Translations under genes and position numbers: made by a program
Part shown: piece after piece, positions 53,705-64,000 of the stretch
How the letters are laid out: each line of letters opens with the position of its first letter
Numbering within the stretch: position 1 is the first letter of the stretch
The notes under the pieces: generated by a model
Seen by the model: only the letters and a program-made list of their open reading frames with translations
What the model was told of the DNA's origin: nothing
Databases searched by the model: none
Assembly (NCBI GenBank): GCA_963932465.1
Contig: OZ010786.1
Span: forward strand, 592,213,038-592,277,037
DNA length: 64,000 nucleotides
Direction: 5' to 3'
Source: Maratus speciosus
Lineage: Eukaryota; Arthropoda; Arachnida; Araneae; Salticidae

Positions 53705-55960
53705 TTGTGGTTACCTCTCCCATTTACGATAGGACGCTTAATATACATGCAGTTTTATTTCAGGGTACCACTGGCGCTTTTTTTTTACCACTTTCTCAAA
53801 ACAAAAATCTTTCACATACACTTTGACACAACATCTGCAAGAGAAATATACTACAACTTAAAAAAAAAAAATAATGCTATGAATACAATATGCAAAAAGG
53901 CGTCTGCGGACAAATGCATGATGAGTTTCAGACGTCAAATGTACCTAAGTGATTAAATCGTTACAAATACAATGTTTTTTAAGAAATATTTTGAATTTTA
54001 TTATATGAAATGATAAATAAAGTAAAAAACAGCCATTTGGCATTATTCTAAAAATTAACATATAAACTATTCTCGAAACTAACATTAACGCTTGGCGTAT
54101 CGTAACTATCTTGACGTATTTTCAATAATATGTGTATCATTTTAAAAATTTAGAACTTTCCAAAACGGATACCTCGGTACAGCGGAATCCGCCGCAATTC
54201 GGAAATATTCGCTTTACAGAGATACAAATATATAAACATGTACGTATTGTGGATTGAAAAAGCTGTTTGCTAAAATTGAGGTTTTCGCTATACGGGAGTG
54301 TTCGTTATGGAGATTTTACTTTATATTAATAATTCATCAATTTACATCAGAAATGTTTTTGTATTTTCTTGTTGCATCAGTAATTCTTCAAAATTAAAAA
54401 AAGAAAAACTCAGCATGCAAAAAGAAAAAAAAGGAATGCATGTCGCATATTAAGTAGCAAATATTTGCTTTAATTAAAAGCGAATATCAGAATTGTTAAT
54501 GATTCAGGGGATTATATAACTAAATTCGTTAAGAGTAGTAGAGATGATGCATATTTTACAGTAAATTAAGCAAATGTAAACTCGAGAAAACTAAGCTAAA
54601 AAAATACAAAAGTTTTTCAGAAGAGGAAATAATTTTAGTTCTCATTAAATATTTAATTACTCAGATTTATAAATTTTAAGTCTAAAATATAGATATTTTT
54701 TTCTTTTCTGTTCATTTGTGTGTGCTTTAACTTATTATGAAGGCAAACCTTGCTGATTCAGAAAGCTTTAATTTATTTTAGTTTATGCATTTGAAACAAC
54801 GCATCCTTAATGTTTTTTATTTAACCAAAGTAAAAAACATTTTGCATGCCAGTGATATAATATTTGAATAACGTTTTAAAAATGCATAATCAAATTTCAA
54901 GCCAAATTAAATTTTAGTAGCAAAATTTCTTTTTACTATTATTTTTATGAAAAATGCGAGAAATTACATAATATAAAATTAATTAATATCAATATTTAAA
55001 TGTTTGATTAATTAAACGTGGGTGTTTCCAAAAGCGTTTTTTAATTACATTTCGTTCTTTTTCATAAGCGCTCATTATTTAAAAAAGATATGTTGAATTT
55101 TTAACGATATTTATGCAATAGTTGGTAAATTTTGCGTAATATACATTTACACTAACTTTTTTCTCTTTCTTTTCCGTGCTTTTCACAAAGAATGAGATTA
55201 AAATGTTAAATAATTATACTGGAAGATGTCATTTTATTTTCATACTTTAAGGATAAAATGATGACCAAACTTTTTTTGTAATATGATTTTGCATATACAT
55301 GAATTTGTACATTTCATTTCATTCAGAAACAATCTATTGTATCTTGAATAAAACGCGCAATATATATTTTTATATTCAAGGAAATAGTTTTCTTATTGCA
55401 TTCACTCTAATAAAATAAAATAAAATAAAATAAAATAAATCCATTTATTGAACGAATTGTTCGTATAATTATATTTCGTTAAAACACAAAAAAAAATCCG
55501 CTTTGGTATGCCTAATTCCTCCAAAACGCAGCAATTTCCCCAATCTAATGTAAACAATTTCTGCAATCCGGCAATTGGCAAATATGCTGCCTATGCCTAG
55601 CACTTTTTCGTATTAGAAACATAATTTTAGTGTAAACCCCCTACCCCCACCTCAAAACCCGAAAAATCCGCGCGAAGGAAAACACCTGTTTCTAACTTTT
55701 TTATTTATTTTATTAATTTTATTTATTTATTTTTTTTTAATCTATAACAGTATACAACTTTGTAAAAATATTTTTATCTGTTCATTTATCCTTTTTAGTT
55801 AATAATTATGTTTCGTTTAAAAAATATTCTCCAAATATAGTTCAATTTTGAAAAAAAGTAAAAATTTATGTATAAGAGTTTTTTAATATGAGGTCTGCCT
55901 GCAACTTTTTTTCTTGTTAATATCATATTTTTTCAAAGAAAAATCTCCTTAGATTTTTAT
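53705..55960. other. AT-rich stretch with little recognisable
   Basis: About 53830-53860 (ACATCTGCAAGAGAAATATA) is an inverse match to 33310-33345. 54170-54310 has pogo-like motifs (GTAAAATCTCCATAACGAAC inverse) but no secure pair of ends. Nothing else found. Confidence 0.35.
55411..55440. repeat. (TAAAA)n microsatellite
   Basis: Six uninterrupted TAAAA units. Confidence 0.9.
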
Positions 55961-56137
55961 ATGGTTCGTACAGATACCGTTATTTCTCCAGGAAAACTAC
56001 CAGTATCTTTTTATAGAAAAATAAATCTAGGTTAAACCGGAAAATTTCGTCTTCTGTTAAGAAGAGATTTTCTATAAGATAATACTGGTGCCGTAAAATT
56101 TGCTGGTCTGCAAATTTCAAGAAGGCGTACGAACCAT
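55961..56137. mobile_element. Foldback MITE, uninterrupted relative of 47843-48235
   Basis: ATGGTTCGTAC and inverse GTACGAACCAT; ACTACCAGTATCTTTTTATA and TATAAGATAATACTGGTGCC in the arms; centre TCTTCTGTTAAGAAGAGA. It shows the centre before a TTAA insertion. Confidence 0.85.
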
Positions 56138-56139
56138 GT

Positions 56140-57030
56140 TTTATTTACAAATTTTGAAGAAACTTAACGGGAATGTATTATTTATCGCAAATAGTGAAAA
56201 AATAGAATCAAAACATTTTCTTACTGACATTAAAATAAAAAAAGTTCCAGTGAATCACCTATACTATTTAAATATTAAATTAACATTTAAAAACCAAATG
56301 GAATTCTTCCAGATGCTTGCAAATGCGGTGCGCAAGGTTTAATTATACAAGGAAATAACCACAACAGCTTAAATACGATAATAATAGTGGGTAACGTAAC
56401 AATTTTCTTCTATCACTATTTATTTGCTAAAGATTTGTAGTCTTTGATTAAATTCCTTATAAAAGTTCATTTGCATTAGTGACATTTATGAAAGAAAAAT
56501 TTTGTAATCAGCAATATCTGAACTTCTATATAAAAATACAGAAAGTTAAAGAAAAATGTGAATTTAAACAATAGAAATAATGCATGTTTTCAGTGCTACT
56601 ATAGTCTATCCAAATAAAACGGTGTTTGTTTGAGTTAAATGTATAAATGTTGTAAATTTGCTTTTACGAAAAGGAATAAGGATAATGGATTTCGTGAAAA
56701 AGAATTTTAGCTCTATATATTTGCTATTTACTCTTAAACATATGTTTTCTGTTGCTTTCTTAAACTTTCGAAATTGAGGTGTATTTTAAGTATAGTTGTA
56801 TATTAATATATTAAACTTCAAACCAAAAACCCGTCTTTATCATAATATTTTTATGAAAATATTTTTGTTTCACCATATATATTTACTGTGTTATTTATTG
56901 TTGTTTAAGATAAATGTATTTCACAAATTCAGGCAAAAAAAATAAAAGAAATAATTAGATAAAGTTTTATTAGCAATATTAAGAAATACAAAATATAAAT
57001 TTAAATGAAAAAAAAATATGTATCCTTTAT
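56140..57030. other. AT-rich stretch, nothing recognised
   Basis: An 80-codon frame at 56100-56342 has no recognisable features and begins inside the preceding foldback; I do not call it. Confidence 0.35.
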
Positions 57031-57034
57031 TTTT

Positions 57035-57987
57035 TTAAGTGGTCCGGGACACAAAATTCTTAAAATTTTCTTATTTATTACATTAAAATGTCTCTGTTTT
57101 TTTTTTCTAGTTAAAACGAAGTTTAAATCATGTTTCTATCTTAACCCATTAACCGCTGACGTTGCGTTCACGCAGCAGTCAAAATAATTGCTCATACAAT
57201 GAATTAATTACATTGGCACCACTATTTTAGAATTTATAAAAATGTCTTATTTGTTGGTAGGAATTTTGCTATTTTAGAAAAGCGAAATTCACCTTACTGA
57301 ATTTGTGGTGGGAAACTACTTTCAACAAGAAATTTGAAAATTTCTATCGTAATAGTTTTGGCGGTTAATGGGTTAATTGGAACAGGAAATATTCATTTTT
57401 AAGTTTTGGTTTGTTTTCAAAATCTAGATTTTAGCAATGGTTGTCATGAAAACGACTTTTTGCGAAAATGCGTTTTTCTTCATGATGAGTTTTTTTCACC
57501 AGTTCTCACATTTATATTATTATAAGTCAAGAACCGTTAAAGAAAAATGGTTCAAACTTGGAAAATGTCTTTTTCAATAGTTTTCCTTTAATTATGATTC
57601 AGCAAATCTGAAAAAAAAAATATTTACTTTTGAAAATATGATTTTCTTTTTAAAGTTACATCATTTTTTTTTTCAATTTGTATTTTAATATTTTTGATTT
57701 TTATACAAATTAATATTTTTTTATAACTGAATCTAAATTAAAACCTATATACTTCTGTTTATTTAAATGCAAAAAAAATGAAATTACACAAATAATATTT
57801 CGAGTTATAACGATTTGGAACTACCCCACTTCTTTAAATAAAATTTAATATATATATATTTTTAAATATGAGAAGTTTTATCATGTGATTTTATTTATAA
57901 ATGATAGGGTTAACCATCGCAAAAAGTTTCGAAATTTTAATTCAACAAAAAAAAAAATATTTGAAAATTTGTCCCGGAGCCCCTTAA
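57035..57987. mobile_element. TTAA element, family W (W1)
   Basis: TTAAGTGGTCCGGGACACAAA at left, inverse of TTAAGGGGCTCCGGGACAAA at right. M2 is nested near the left end. The interior is T/A-rich without a reading frame. Confidence 0.75.
57141..57376 (+). mobile_element. TTAA element, family M (M2)
   Basis: TTAACCCATTAACCGCTGACG to TTTTGGCGGTTAATGGGTTAA. Interior TTGGCACCACTATTTTAGAA and TTTGTGGTGGGAAACTA. GTTGCGTTCACGCAGC lies near the left end. Confidence 0.92.
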
Positions 57988-58141
57988 CCTAATCAGCGTT
58001 CGTACGGTATAGGGAATTTTCCAGTTCACTTGCCGGTCGTCATTTTAATGTGGAATTTTGTCACATCTCGCTCATTCTAATAAAATAAAGTTTAAAGGGC
58101 ACTTATAGCTATAATACTGTCTTGAAATAAATAACATATTT

Positions 58142-58719
58142 TGTTAGTATTTGAATCCCAATGAAAAAGGCGTGAGTAAGTTATATAAAATTGAGACTTA
58201 CCCTTCTTCAGGATACTTATCCATTTCGGTGTAAATCCACAATTTATTTGAATACAATATGCATTAGTTAACGATAGTTTAATTAGTTGAAGATTGTATC
58301 CTCTAATTGCTTTTCATGCCTCCCTCAAATAAAGAAATTGTAGACGATTTGTTATCTCAAATGAATAAGCAGTGGTAACACTTTAAGCTATTTAATTCAC
58401 ATTGTTTAAATTGTGAAAAAGAGAGAGCATTTTTCATCCCTCTTCTCTGGAATAACTGCATTTTCAGAATGAAAAAATATTTACATTATAAGATAATAAA
58501 TCAGTAATAATAATTGTAATAGCAATATCATAATAATAATAATAAATCAGTTTAATGTCTATGAGTCACTCAACAAGTCATTATCTTTATCAAGGTTTTC
58601 AAGGTTAAATACATTTTCCACATTTGAAAAGATTTATGGCTGAGTTGAAATGACGCATTATTTATGTAACTGAGAAAATTATCTTTATCACGGCTAATTA
58701 GCTTGATTTATATCCATCA
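58142..58719 (-). repeat. 3' LTR (578 bp)
   Basis: Plus-strand start TGTTAGTATTTGAATCCC, end GATTTATATCCATCA. The last codons of the pol frame and its stop (58694-58696) lie inside this LTR. Confidence 0.96.
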
Positions 58720-61700
58720 ACTCCTCCTTAATTTCTGAAGTTTCATTCTCACACAAATTTAAGTTCCTTCTATGGGTTTGAAAAACAGGTTTGGGAACTG
58801 GTTTCGTAAAAAGGTCTGCTATCATCAATTTGGTTGGGCAGTACTTTAGGTTGATAGTCCCTTCTTGCTTTAGTTGTTTTATCAGGTGGAACCTAATTTC
58901 AATATGTTTAGTCTTGCTTGAGTGCTTTTCTAATTCTATCATCTTGATCGTGGACTGGTTGTCTTCATATAGGTCTATAGGTAAGGTTTGCTTTAGGTTT
59001 AATTCTTCCAGTAGATTGACTAGCCACATTATTTCAATTGCTGCATTTGCTTCTGACACATACTCGGCCTCTGCCGATGATAATGCAATGCAGGATTGTT
59101 TCTTGGTCGACCATTGTATTGGATTTCTTCCTAACATGTATAGGTTCCCACTCGTTGCTTTTCGTGAATCTACATCTCCTCCCCAATCTGCATCCGCATA
59201 AACTTCAAGTATCGGTTTCTTTTCTCCGCTCAGAACTAGACTATAATTTTTTGTAGTCTTTAAATATCTTATCACTCTCTTTACTGCATTCCAGTCTTTC
59301 ATTCTTGGTGATTCATTTCTTCTGCTAAGAATGTTTACTGCTGCACAGATGTCAGGTCTGCTTATAGTTGCTAGATATAGTAGTGCTCCTATGGCTTGTC
59401 TGTAATATGTGTTGTTTGGTAAAATGTTATCCTCATCATTAAAGCGTGTGTAATTTGTTTCCATGGGTGTGCTACACGGTTTTGCGTCTTGCAAATTAAA
59501 TTTATTGATTAATTCTTCTATTTTCTGAGTTTGATTTATCATGTAGCTTTTATTTACTTTTTTAATGTTCATAGATAGGTAGTTACTGATGTCACCTAAA
59601 TCTTTTAGCTCGTATTCTTTATTTAAGCTCGCGATTACTTCCTCTATTATTTCGTCTTTTCCAGCAATTAAAATGTCGTCTACGTATGTTATTATGTATG
59701 TTGTGTTATCGCCCCTTTTTCGCGTAAAAAGGCATGAGTAAAATTTGCTCTGACTGAAATTCATCTTTTTTAGTGTTTCTGTGATTTTATTATGCCACGC
59801 TCTCGCGGCTTGTTTAAGTCCGTATATGGCTTTGTTTAGCCTACATACTTTATTTTCCTCATTTGGTTTAGCGAAACCTTCTGGTTGTGACATATATATC
59901 TCCTCCTCAAGCTCTCCATGTAAGAACGCGGTGTTAATATCAATATGTTTTACATTTAAATTTTGATGCAATGCTGTTATTAATAATGCTCTTATTGTTG
60001 TATATGACACGACTGGTGCATACGTTTCATCATAATCCTCCCCGAATTTTTGTGAATATCCTTTTGCAACTAAACGTGCTTTATATTTTTGGATTTTTCC
60101 TGTGTTGTCGCGTTTTAGTTTGTAGGTCCATTTGCAACCTATTATTCTCCTATTTGGTGGAGGTTCTACAATTGACCAAGTTTTGTTTTTCATAAGGGAG
60201 TTCACTTCGCTTTTCATTGCATCTATCCAATTTTGTTTATCCTTAAAATTTTCCATGTTTTCGATTTCCTCATAAATTTTTGGTTCAGTAGCGTTTTCGT
60301 TCTTAACCATGTATATTAACCTATCAGGAGGTACACCTTTATTAATTCTTTCTGATCGTCTAAGTTCTGCTACTGATTGATTGGACGTGGATGGTGTCTC
60401 ATTGCTATTTGAAATTTCTATTTCTACAAAATTTTCGTTAACCCGATTTTCATCTTGTTTTGGTTTGTTTTCTACTTTCTCGTTTCTATATTTAAATTTG
60501 TTTTCGAGAAATTTAACGGTTCTCGCGATCTTTATTTCATTTCCTCCTACATATATTCTATATCCTTTGGATTCATTATCATATCCGACAAAAATTCCCT
60601 CTATAGCTTTATCGTCTAATTTTTGTCTTCTGGCTTTACTGATATATACGAAGGCTTTGCAGCCAAATACCCTAACGTAACTTAAGTTTGGCTGTCTGTT
60701 TGTCCATAACTCGTATGGCGTCTTTTCATTTGCTTTTGTCGGTAGTCTGTTTTGCAAATGATTTGCTGTGCAAATTGCTTCCCCCCAGAACTTTAATAGT
60801 AAATTTGATGCACTTAACATTGTCCTTGCCATTTCAACTAACGATCTGTTTTACCTCTTTGCCACACCGTTCTGGCTTGCGCAATATGGAACTGTGTGTT
60901 GATGTTTTATCCCATTAGCCTTGAGGTAATTTTCTGTTTCATCTGATGTGAATTCCCCTCCGTTATCTGTTCTAATTGCTTTCCGTTTTTCTCCAAATTT
61001 GTTGCTAATTAACGCGATGAATTCTTTAAGTTTTTCGTAAACTTCACTTTTTCTAGACAATAGGTATATGATCGTAAATCGTGAGTAGTCATCAATAAAA
61101 GTCAAAAAGTATGATTTCCCCCCTATTGTCGGTGTTTGAAAAGATCCGCACACGTCGGAGTGAATGAGCTGGAATCTTTTAGTTGCTCTATACTCTGCAA
61201 TTTTTGGATAGGGTTCATCAGTTAATTTTGCCTTAATGCACGGTTCGCAATCTATGTTATGCTTACAGTTGTTTATTTGGATTCCTCTAGCTAATTCCTT
61301 TTGCGTAATTTCTTTAATTGATGTTAGATTTCTATGTCCTAACCTACGATGCCATAATTCTAGGCAATTTTTGTTGTTGCAGCTTTGTGCTACGTTTGCA
61401 TAGTTTTGGAATGCCAACTGAACTTCGTATAGGTTATTTACTTTTCGCGCTTCTAAGCATATTTCTCCGTTAAGTTTGAACATACATTTGTCATTTCTGA
61501 ATATAATTTCGCATCCATTTTGCGTCGCTTTGCTAACCGATAATAAATTTGTTTCGATTTCAGGTACTAGTAATACATCTTTAAGTGTTATTTCATGAAC
61601 TTTGTTGTCTGATGTTCGCGTGTTTATATTTACGTCACCTGACCCGTAACTGATAAGTTTTTTTCCGTTTGCGATGGTTACATTTGTTTTTTCGCGTGAT

Positions 61701-62677
61701 TTTATTTCTGTAAACATTGATTCTGAACACACAATATGGCTTGAGCTGCCACTGTCTACTATAAATGTTTTGTTTTCTATTCCTTGTGTTATAAAGGCGT
61801 AATCTTTATTTTCGCTCGCCCTCCATGTATTGTTTTCATTTTCAGAGTAACTGTACCTACGGTTTGATTCTAGTGTTTGTTCACTTCTAAAATTGTTTTC
61901 ACTCTTTTGAAAAACTAGTGATGTAGAGTAATGTTTTTTGTTTGGTCTAATGTGTTGATTTTGTGGTGTATTTTGTGTTTTGGCTTTATTATGACAACAT
62001 TCCTGGGTATAATGGTTTCTCATCCGACAATTGGAGCAGTATTTATTACTTGTTTTGTTGTTGTAATTTTTCTGTGCTTTAAATGCTCTGGCAGGATTTT
62101 CTGTTCTCTCATTATTATCATATCGTCGGTTATATTCGTCAATAAGTTTAGACTTAATAAATGATGGTGTGAGTTGATTTTCTTCTCTTGATTCAAGGGC
62201 AGTAATAAGAGTATCATAAGATTTGGGTAGGGAGCATAATAACAGTGCAGAAATGTGGTTATCATTTATAACTTCTCCTATGGCCGCTAATTTATCTACT
62301 AATTCCATTATTTTTGCAATATGATTAACAACGTTGCCACCTTCCTCTAATTTAATCCCATAAAGTTTTCTTAAGAGATAAAGTTTGCTAGACAAATTAT
62401 GTCGCTCATGGATTTCACGCAAAGCTTGCCAAGTTTGTCTGGCTGTCTGTAAATTTTTAACATGAGTAATCTGACTATCATCAATTGTTAGATTAATTAG
62501 AGCACGGGCTTTCTTATCACTTTTGGACCAAGCGTCCGTAATTGGATTAGGCGGTTCTTCCGTAATTACATGAAATAAGTCTTCTTTAGTTAACATCATT
62601 TCGGCCTTGAATTTCCAAATTGAGTAGTTCGTAGCTGTAAGTTTTTCAATTGCTAAATTATCTTTAGAAGCTGCCAT
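58694..62677 (-). pseudogene. copia gag-pol polyprotein with one stop codon
   Basis: About 1327 codons from the ATG at 62677. N-terminal gag domain (residues 1-200, LTATNYSIWKFK), CCHC knuckle CSNCRMRNHYTQEC (214-227), protease active site FIVDSGSSSH (308-310 DSG), integrase HHCC zinc region (H443, H448, C477, C480), integrase D508 (IHSDVCG) and D571 (RTDNGGEF). A TAA at 60851-60853 follows GVAKR; the frame then continues as NRSLVEMARTML through reverse transcriptase (VKHIDINTAFLHGELEE, YVDD about 385 residues after 60832) and RNase H (YADADW, SSAEAEY, YEDNQS) to 58694. Copia proteins normally have GVAER here, the E being the third catalytic residue of integrase; this copy has K, and the next residue but one is the stop. 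Confidence 0.96.
58720..58730 (-). other. Polypurine tract
   Basis: On the minus strand TAAGGAGGAGT immediately before the 3' LTR, the expected plus-strand primer position for an LTR element. Confidence 0.8.
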
Positions 62678-62836
62678 TTTCTTAACTTTTGATTACTTAC
62701 GTGTTACCGTAAAAAGTTCTTCCAACTTCTCTGTTTGAAAGTTTAAAAGTTTATTTATCAAATATCTGATATTTCAGATTTCAGTGGAGGCTATTTAATT
62801 TATTTATTTTTATTCAGTGATCAGTAATCATAATCT

Positions 62837-63417
62837 TGTTAGTATTTGAATCCCTATGAAAAAGGCGTGAGTAAGTTACATAAAATTGAGACTTACCCTT
62901 CTTCAGGATACTTATCCATTTCGGTGTAAATTCACAATTTATTTGAATACAATATGCATTAGTTGACGATAGTTTAATTAGTTGAAGATTGTATCCTCTA
63001 ATTGCTTTTCATGCCTCCCTCAAATAAAGAAATTGTAGACGATTTGTTATCTCAAATGAATAAGCAGTGGTAACACTTTAAGCTATTTAATTCACATTGT
63101 TTAAATTGTGAAAAAGAAGAGAGAGCATTTTTCATCCCTCTTCTCTGGAATAACTACATTTTCAGAATGAAAAAATATTTACATTATAAGATAATAAATC
63201 AGTAATAATAATTGTAATAGCAATATCATAATAATAATAATAAATCAGTTTAATGTCTATGAGTCACTCAACAAGTCATTATCTTTATCAACGTTTTCAA
63301 AGTTAAATACATTTTCCACATTTGAAAAGATTTATGGCTGAGTTGAAATGACGCATTATTTATGTAACTGAGGAAATTATCTTTATCACGGCTAATTAGC
63401 TTGATTTATATCCATCA
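62837..63417 (-). repeat. 5' LTR (581 bp)
   Basis: Nearly identical to the 3' LTR, with a 3-nt GAA-type insertion in the AAGAGAGAG stretch near 63115. Promoter elements are not obvious to me. Confidence 0.96.
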
Positions 63418-63422
63418 TATTT

Positions 63423-63834
63423 ATTTTCAACTGAAACATAAATTCAATGGGACAGCAGGAGTTCATGGGCTGAGCCACCCTGAAGAAATGAACATTTTTA
63501 TCATACAAAATTGAGAGAGTCAGCAGTTGAAAAGTATATTTGCATGGAATCCTGTTTAGTATAATATTTCTTAAAAGTTAGATTTTCTGAATTGTTGGGT
63601 AAATCTTATATGAATAAAAATATACATATAATATTATTAAATTGCGGTTTGCAAGAACTTAAATATTGCGTAAAGTTAGATGAAATTTAAAACGTCTGAC
63701 AAAATTGATGTTCAGACGCTCTGAAGTTTTAATAGTGTAAGAATATTTAGACATATTCTTCAAGGTACTTACCATTATCTTCAATCTTGTCCTAAATCAC
63801 ACGGTGTTTTTTATAGCTGTTCAACACATTGTAT
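63423..63834. other. Non-coding flank
   Basis: No coding frame; part of the sequence into which copia inserted. Nothing else recognised. Confidence 0.4.
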
Positions 63835-63836
63835 TA

Positions 63837-64000
63837 TTGGTTCGATCAGAAAGTCGTGTCGTGTTGGGAAAATAAATTCGTACAGGAAAATTCTATCATT
63901 TGATTATTAGACATTGATTCCGATATCTAATGTCTAATACTTACCACGCAGAATATTCCGGTTCGAATTGATTTTCCCAACACGACACGACTTTCCGATC
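63837..64000. mobile_element. mariner-type MITE, cut by the window edge
   Basis: TTGGTTCGATCAGAAAGTCG with TA before it (63835-63836), and an inverted partner ending CGACACGACTTTCCGATC at the edge. Homologous to 25859-26029 (GGGAAAAT, GGAAAATTCT, AATATTCCGG). Confidence 0.85.

Larger units (their letters stand above)
58142..63417 (-). mobile_element. Ty1/copia LTR retrotransposon, 5.28 kb
   Basis: A complete insertion: LTRs at 58142-58719 and 62837-63417, both starting TG and ending CA on the plus strand, and the 5-bp duplication TATTT at 58137-58141 and 63418-63422. The coding strand is minus, so the right LTR is the 5' LTR. By eye the LTRs differ at roughly nine positions plus one 3-nt indel, indicating a fairly recent insertion. 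One long gag-pol frame (62677 to 58694) is broken only by a single stop. Sequence next to the 5' LTR does not match an obvious tRNA 3' end, so the primer is not assigned. Confidence 0.97.

Noticed and set aside
54170..54310. pogo-like MITE
   Set aside because: Motifs such as GTAAAATCTCCATAACG are suggestive, but I could not find a matching opposite end or target TA pair.
62837..63417. PBS complementary to initiator tRNA
   Set aside because: The sequence inside the 5' LTR (minus strand AGATTATGATTACTGATCAC) does not show a convincing match to a tRNA 3' end that I can verify.

Overview
This is a gene-poor, AT-rich eukaryotic window, most likely from an arthropod. A spider-like genome is my guess from the flavour of the repeats, not a demonstrated fact. 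I see no intact host protein-coding gene. The only host-like candidate is a CpG-richer, repeat-free stretch at about 37.87-38.58 kb that could be a promoter plus a first non-coding exon. Almost everything else is transposable elements inserted into each other.

The dominant component is several dozen short foldback elements bounded by TTAA. Most are 190-230 bp, start TTAACCC and end GGGTTAA, and fall into more than 15 families (named A-Z by me for this report). The TTAA target duplication can be shown inside the window, because many insertions sit in repeats of which an uninterrupted copy is also present. A relic of a piggyBac transposase (42576-43511) carries the recognisable C-terminal cysteine-rich region and is itself interrupted by one of these elements, which ties the set to piggyBac-type transposition. 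Other foldbacks have 8-bp duplications (hAT-like), a 9-bp duplication (Mutator-like), TA (mariner/pogo-like) or apparent 6-bp duplications.

The most interesting observation is that elements with different termini and different target-duplication classes share the same internal core: a CACCAG/CTGGTG pair flanking a GCCTTATTTAAT stretch. Many TTAA families also carry a different, family-specific near-perfect palindrome close to one end only. It looks as if one foldback core has been re-equipped with many sets of ends.

Layout. 0-6.7 kb: foldbacks and a tandem pair of C-family elements, plus a LINE ORF1 relic. 6.7-13.2 kb: sparse old sequence with L, C and tRNA-derived foldbacks. 13.9-22.6 kb: degenerate segmental repeats hosting a mariner inside a C element, and a 4.1-kb pogo-like element packed with nested TTAA elements. 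22.9-34.2 kb: mixed hAT/mariner/TTAA elements and a head-to-tail chain at 29.7-31.6 kb. 34.5-44.2 kb: a degenerate tandem repeat of about 535 bp used repeatedly as a TTAA landing pad. 45.5-49.2 kb: a 244-bp tandem array split by a 2.64-kb hAT. 50.0-58.0 kb: more nested TTAA elements. 58.14-63.42 kb: a nearly intact Ty1/copia retrotransposon on the minus strand with similar LTRs and a 5-bp target duplication, disabled by a stop codon and a missing catalytic glutamate in integrase.
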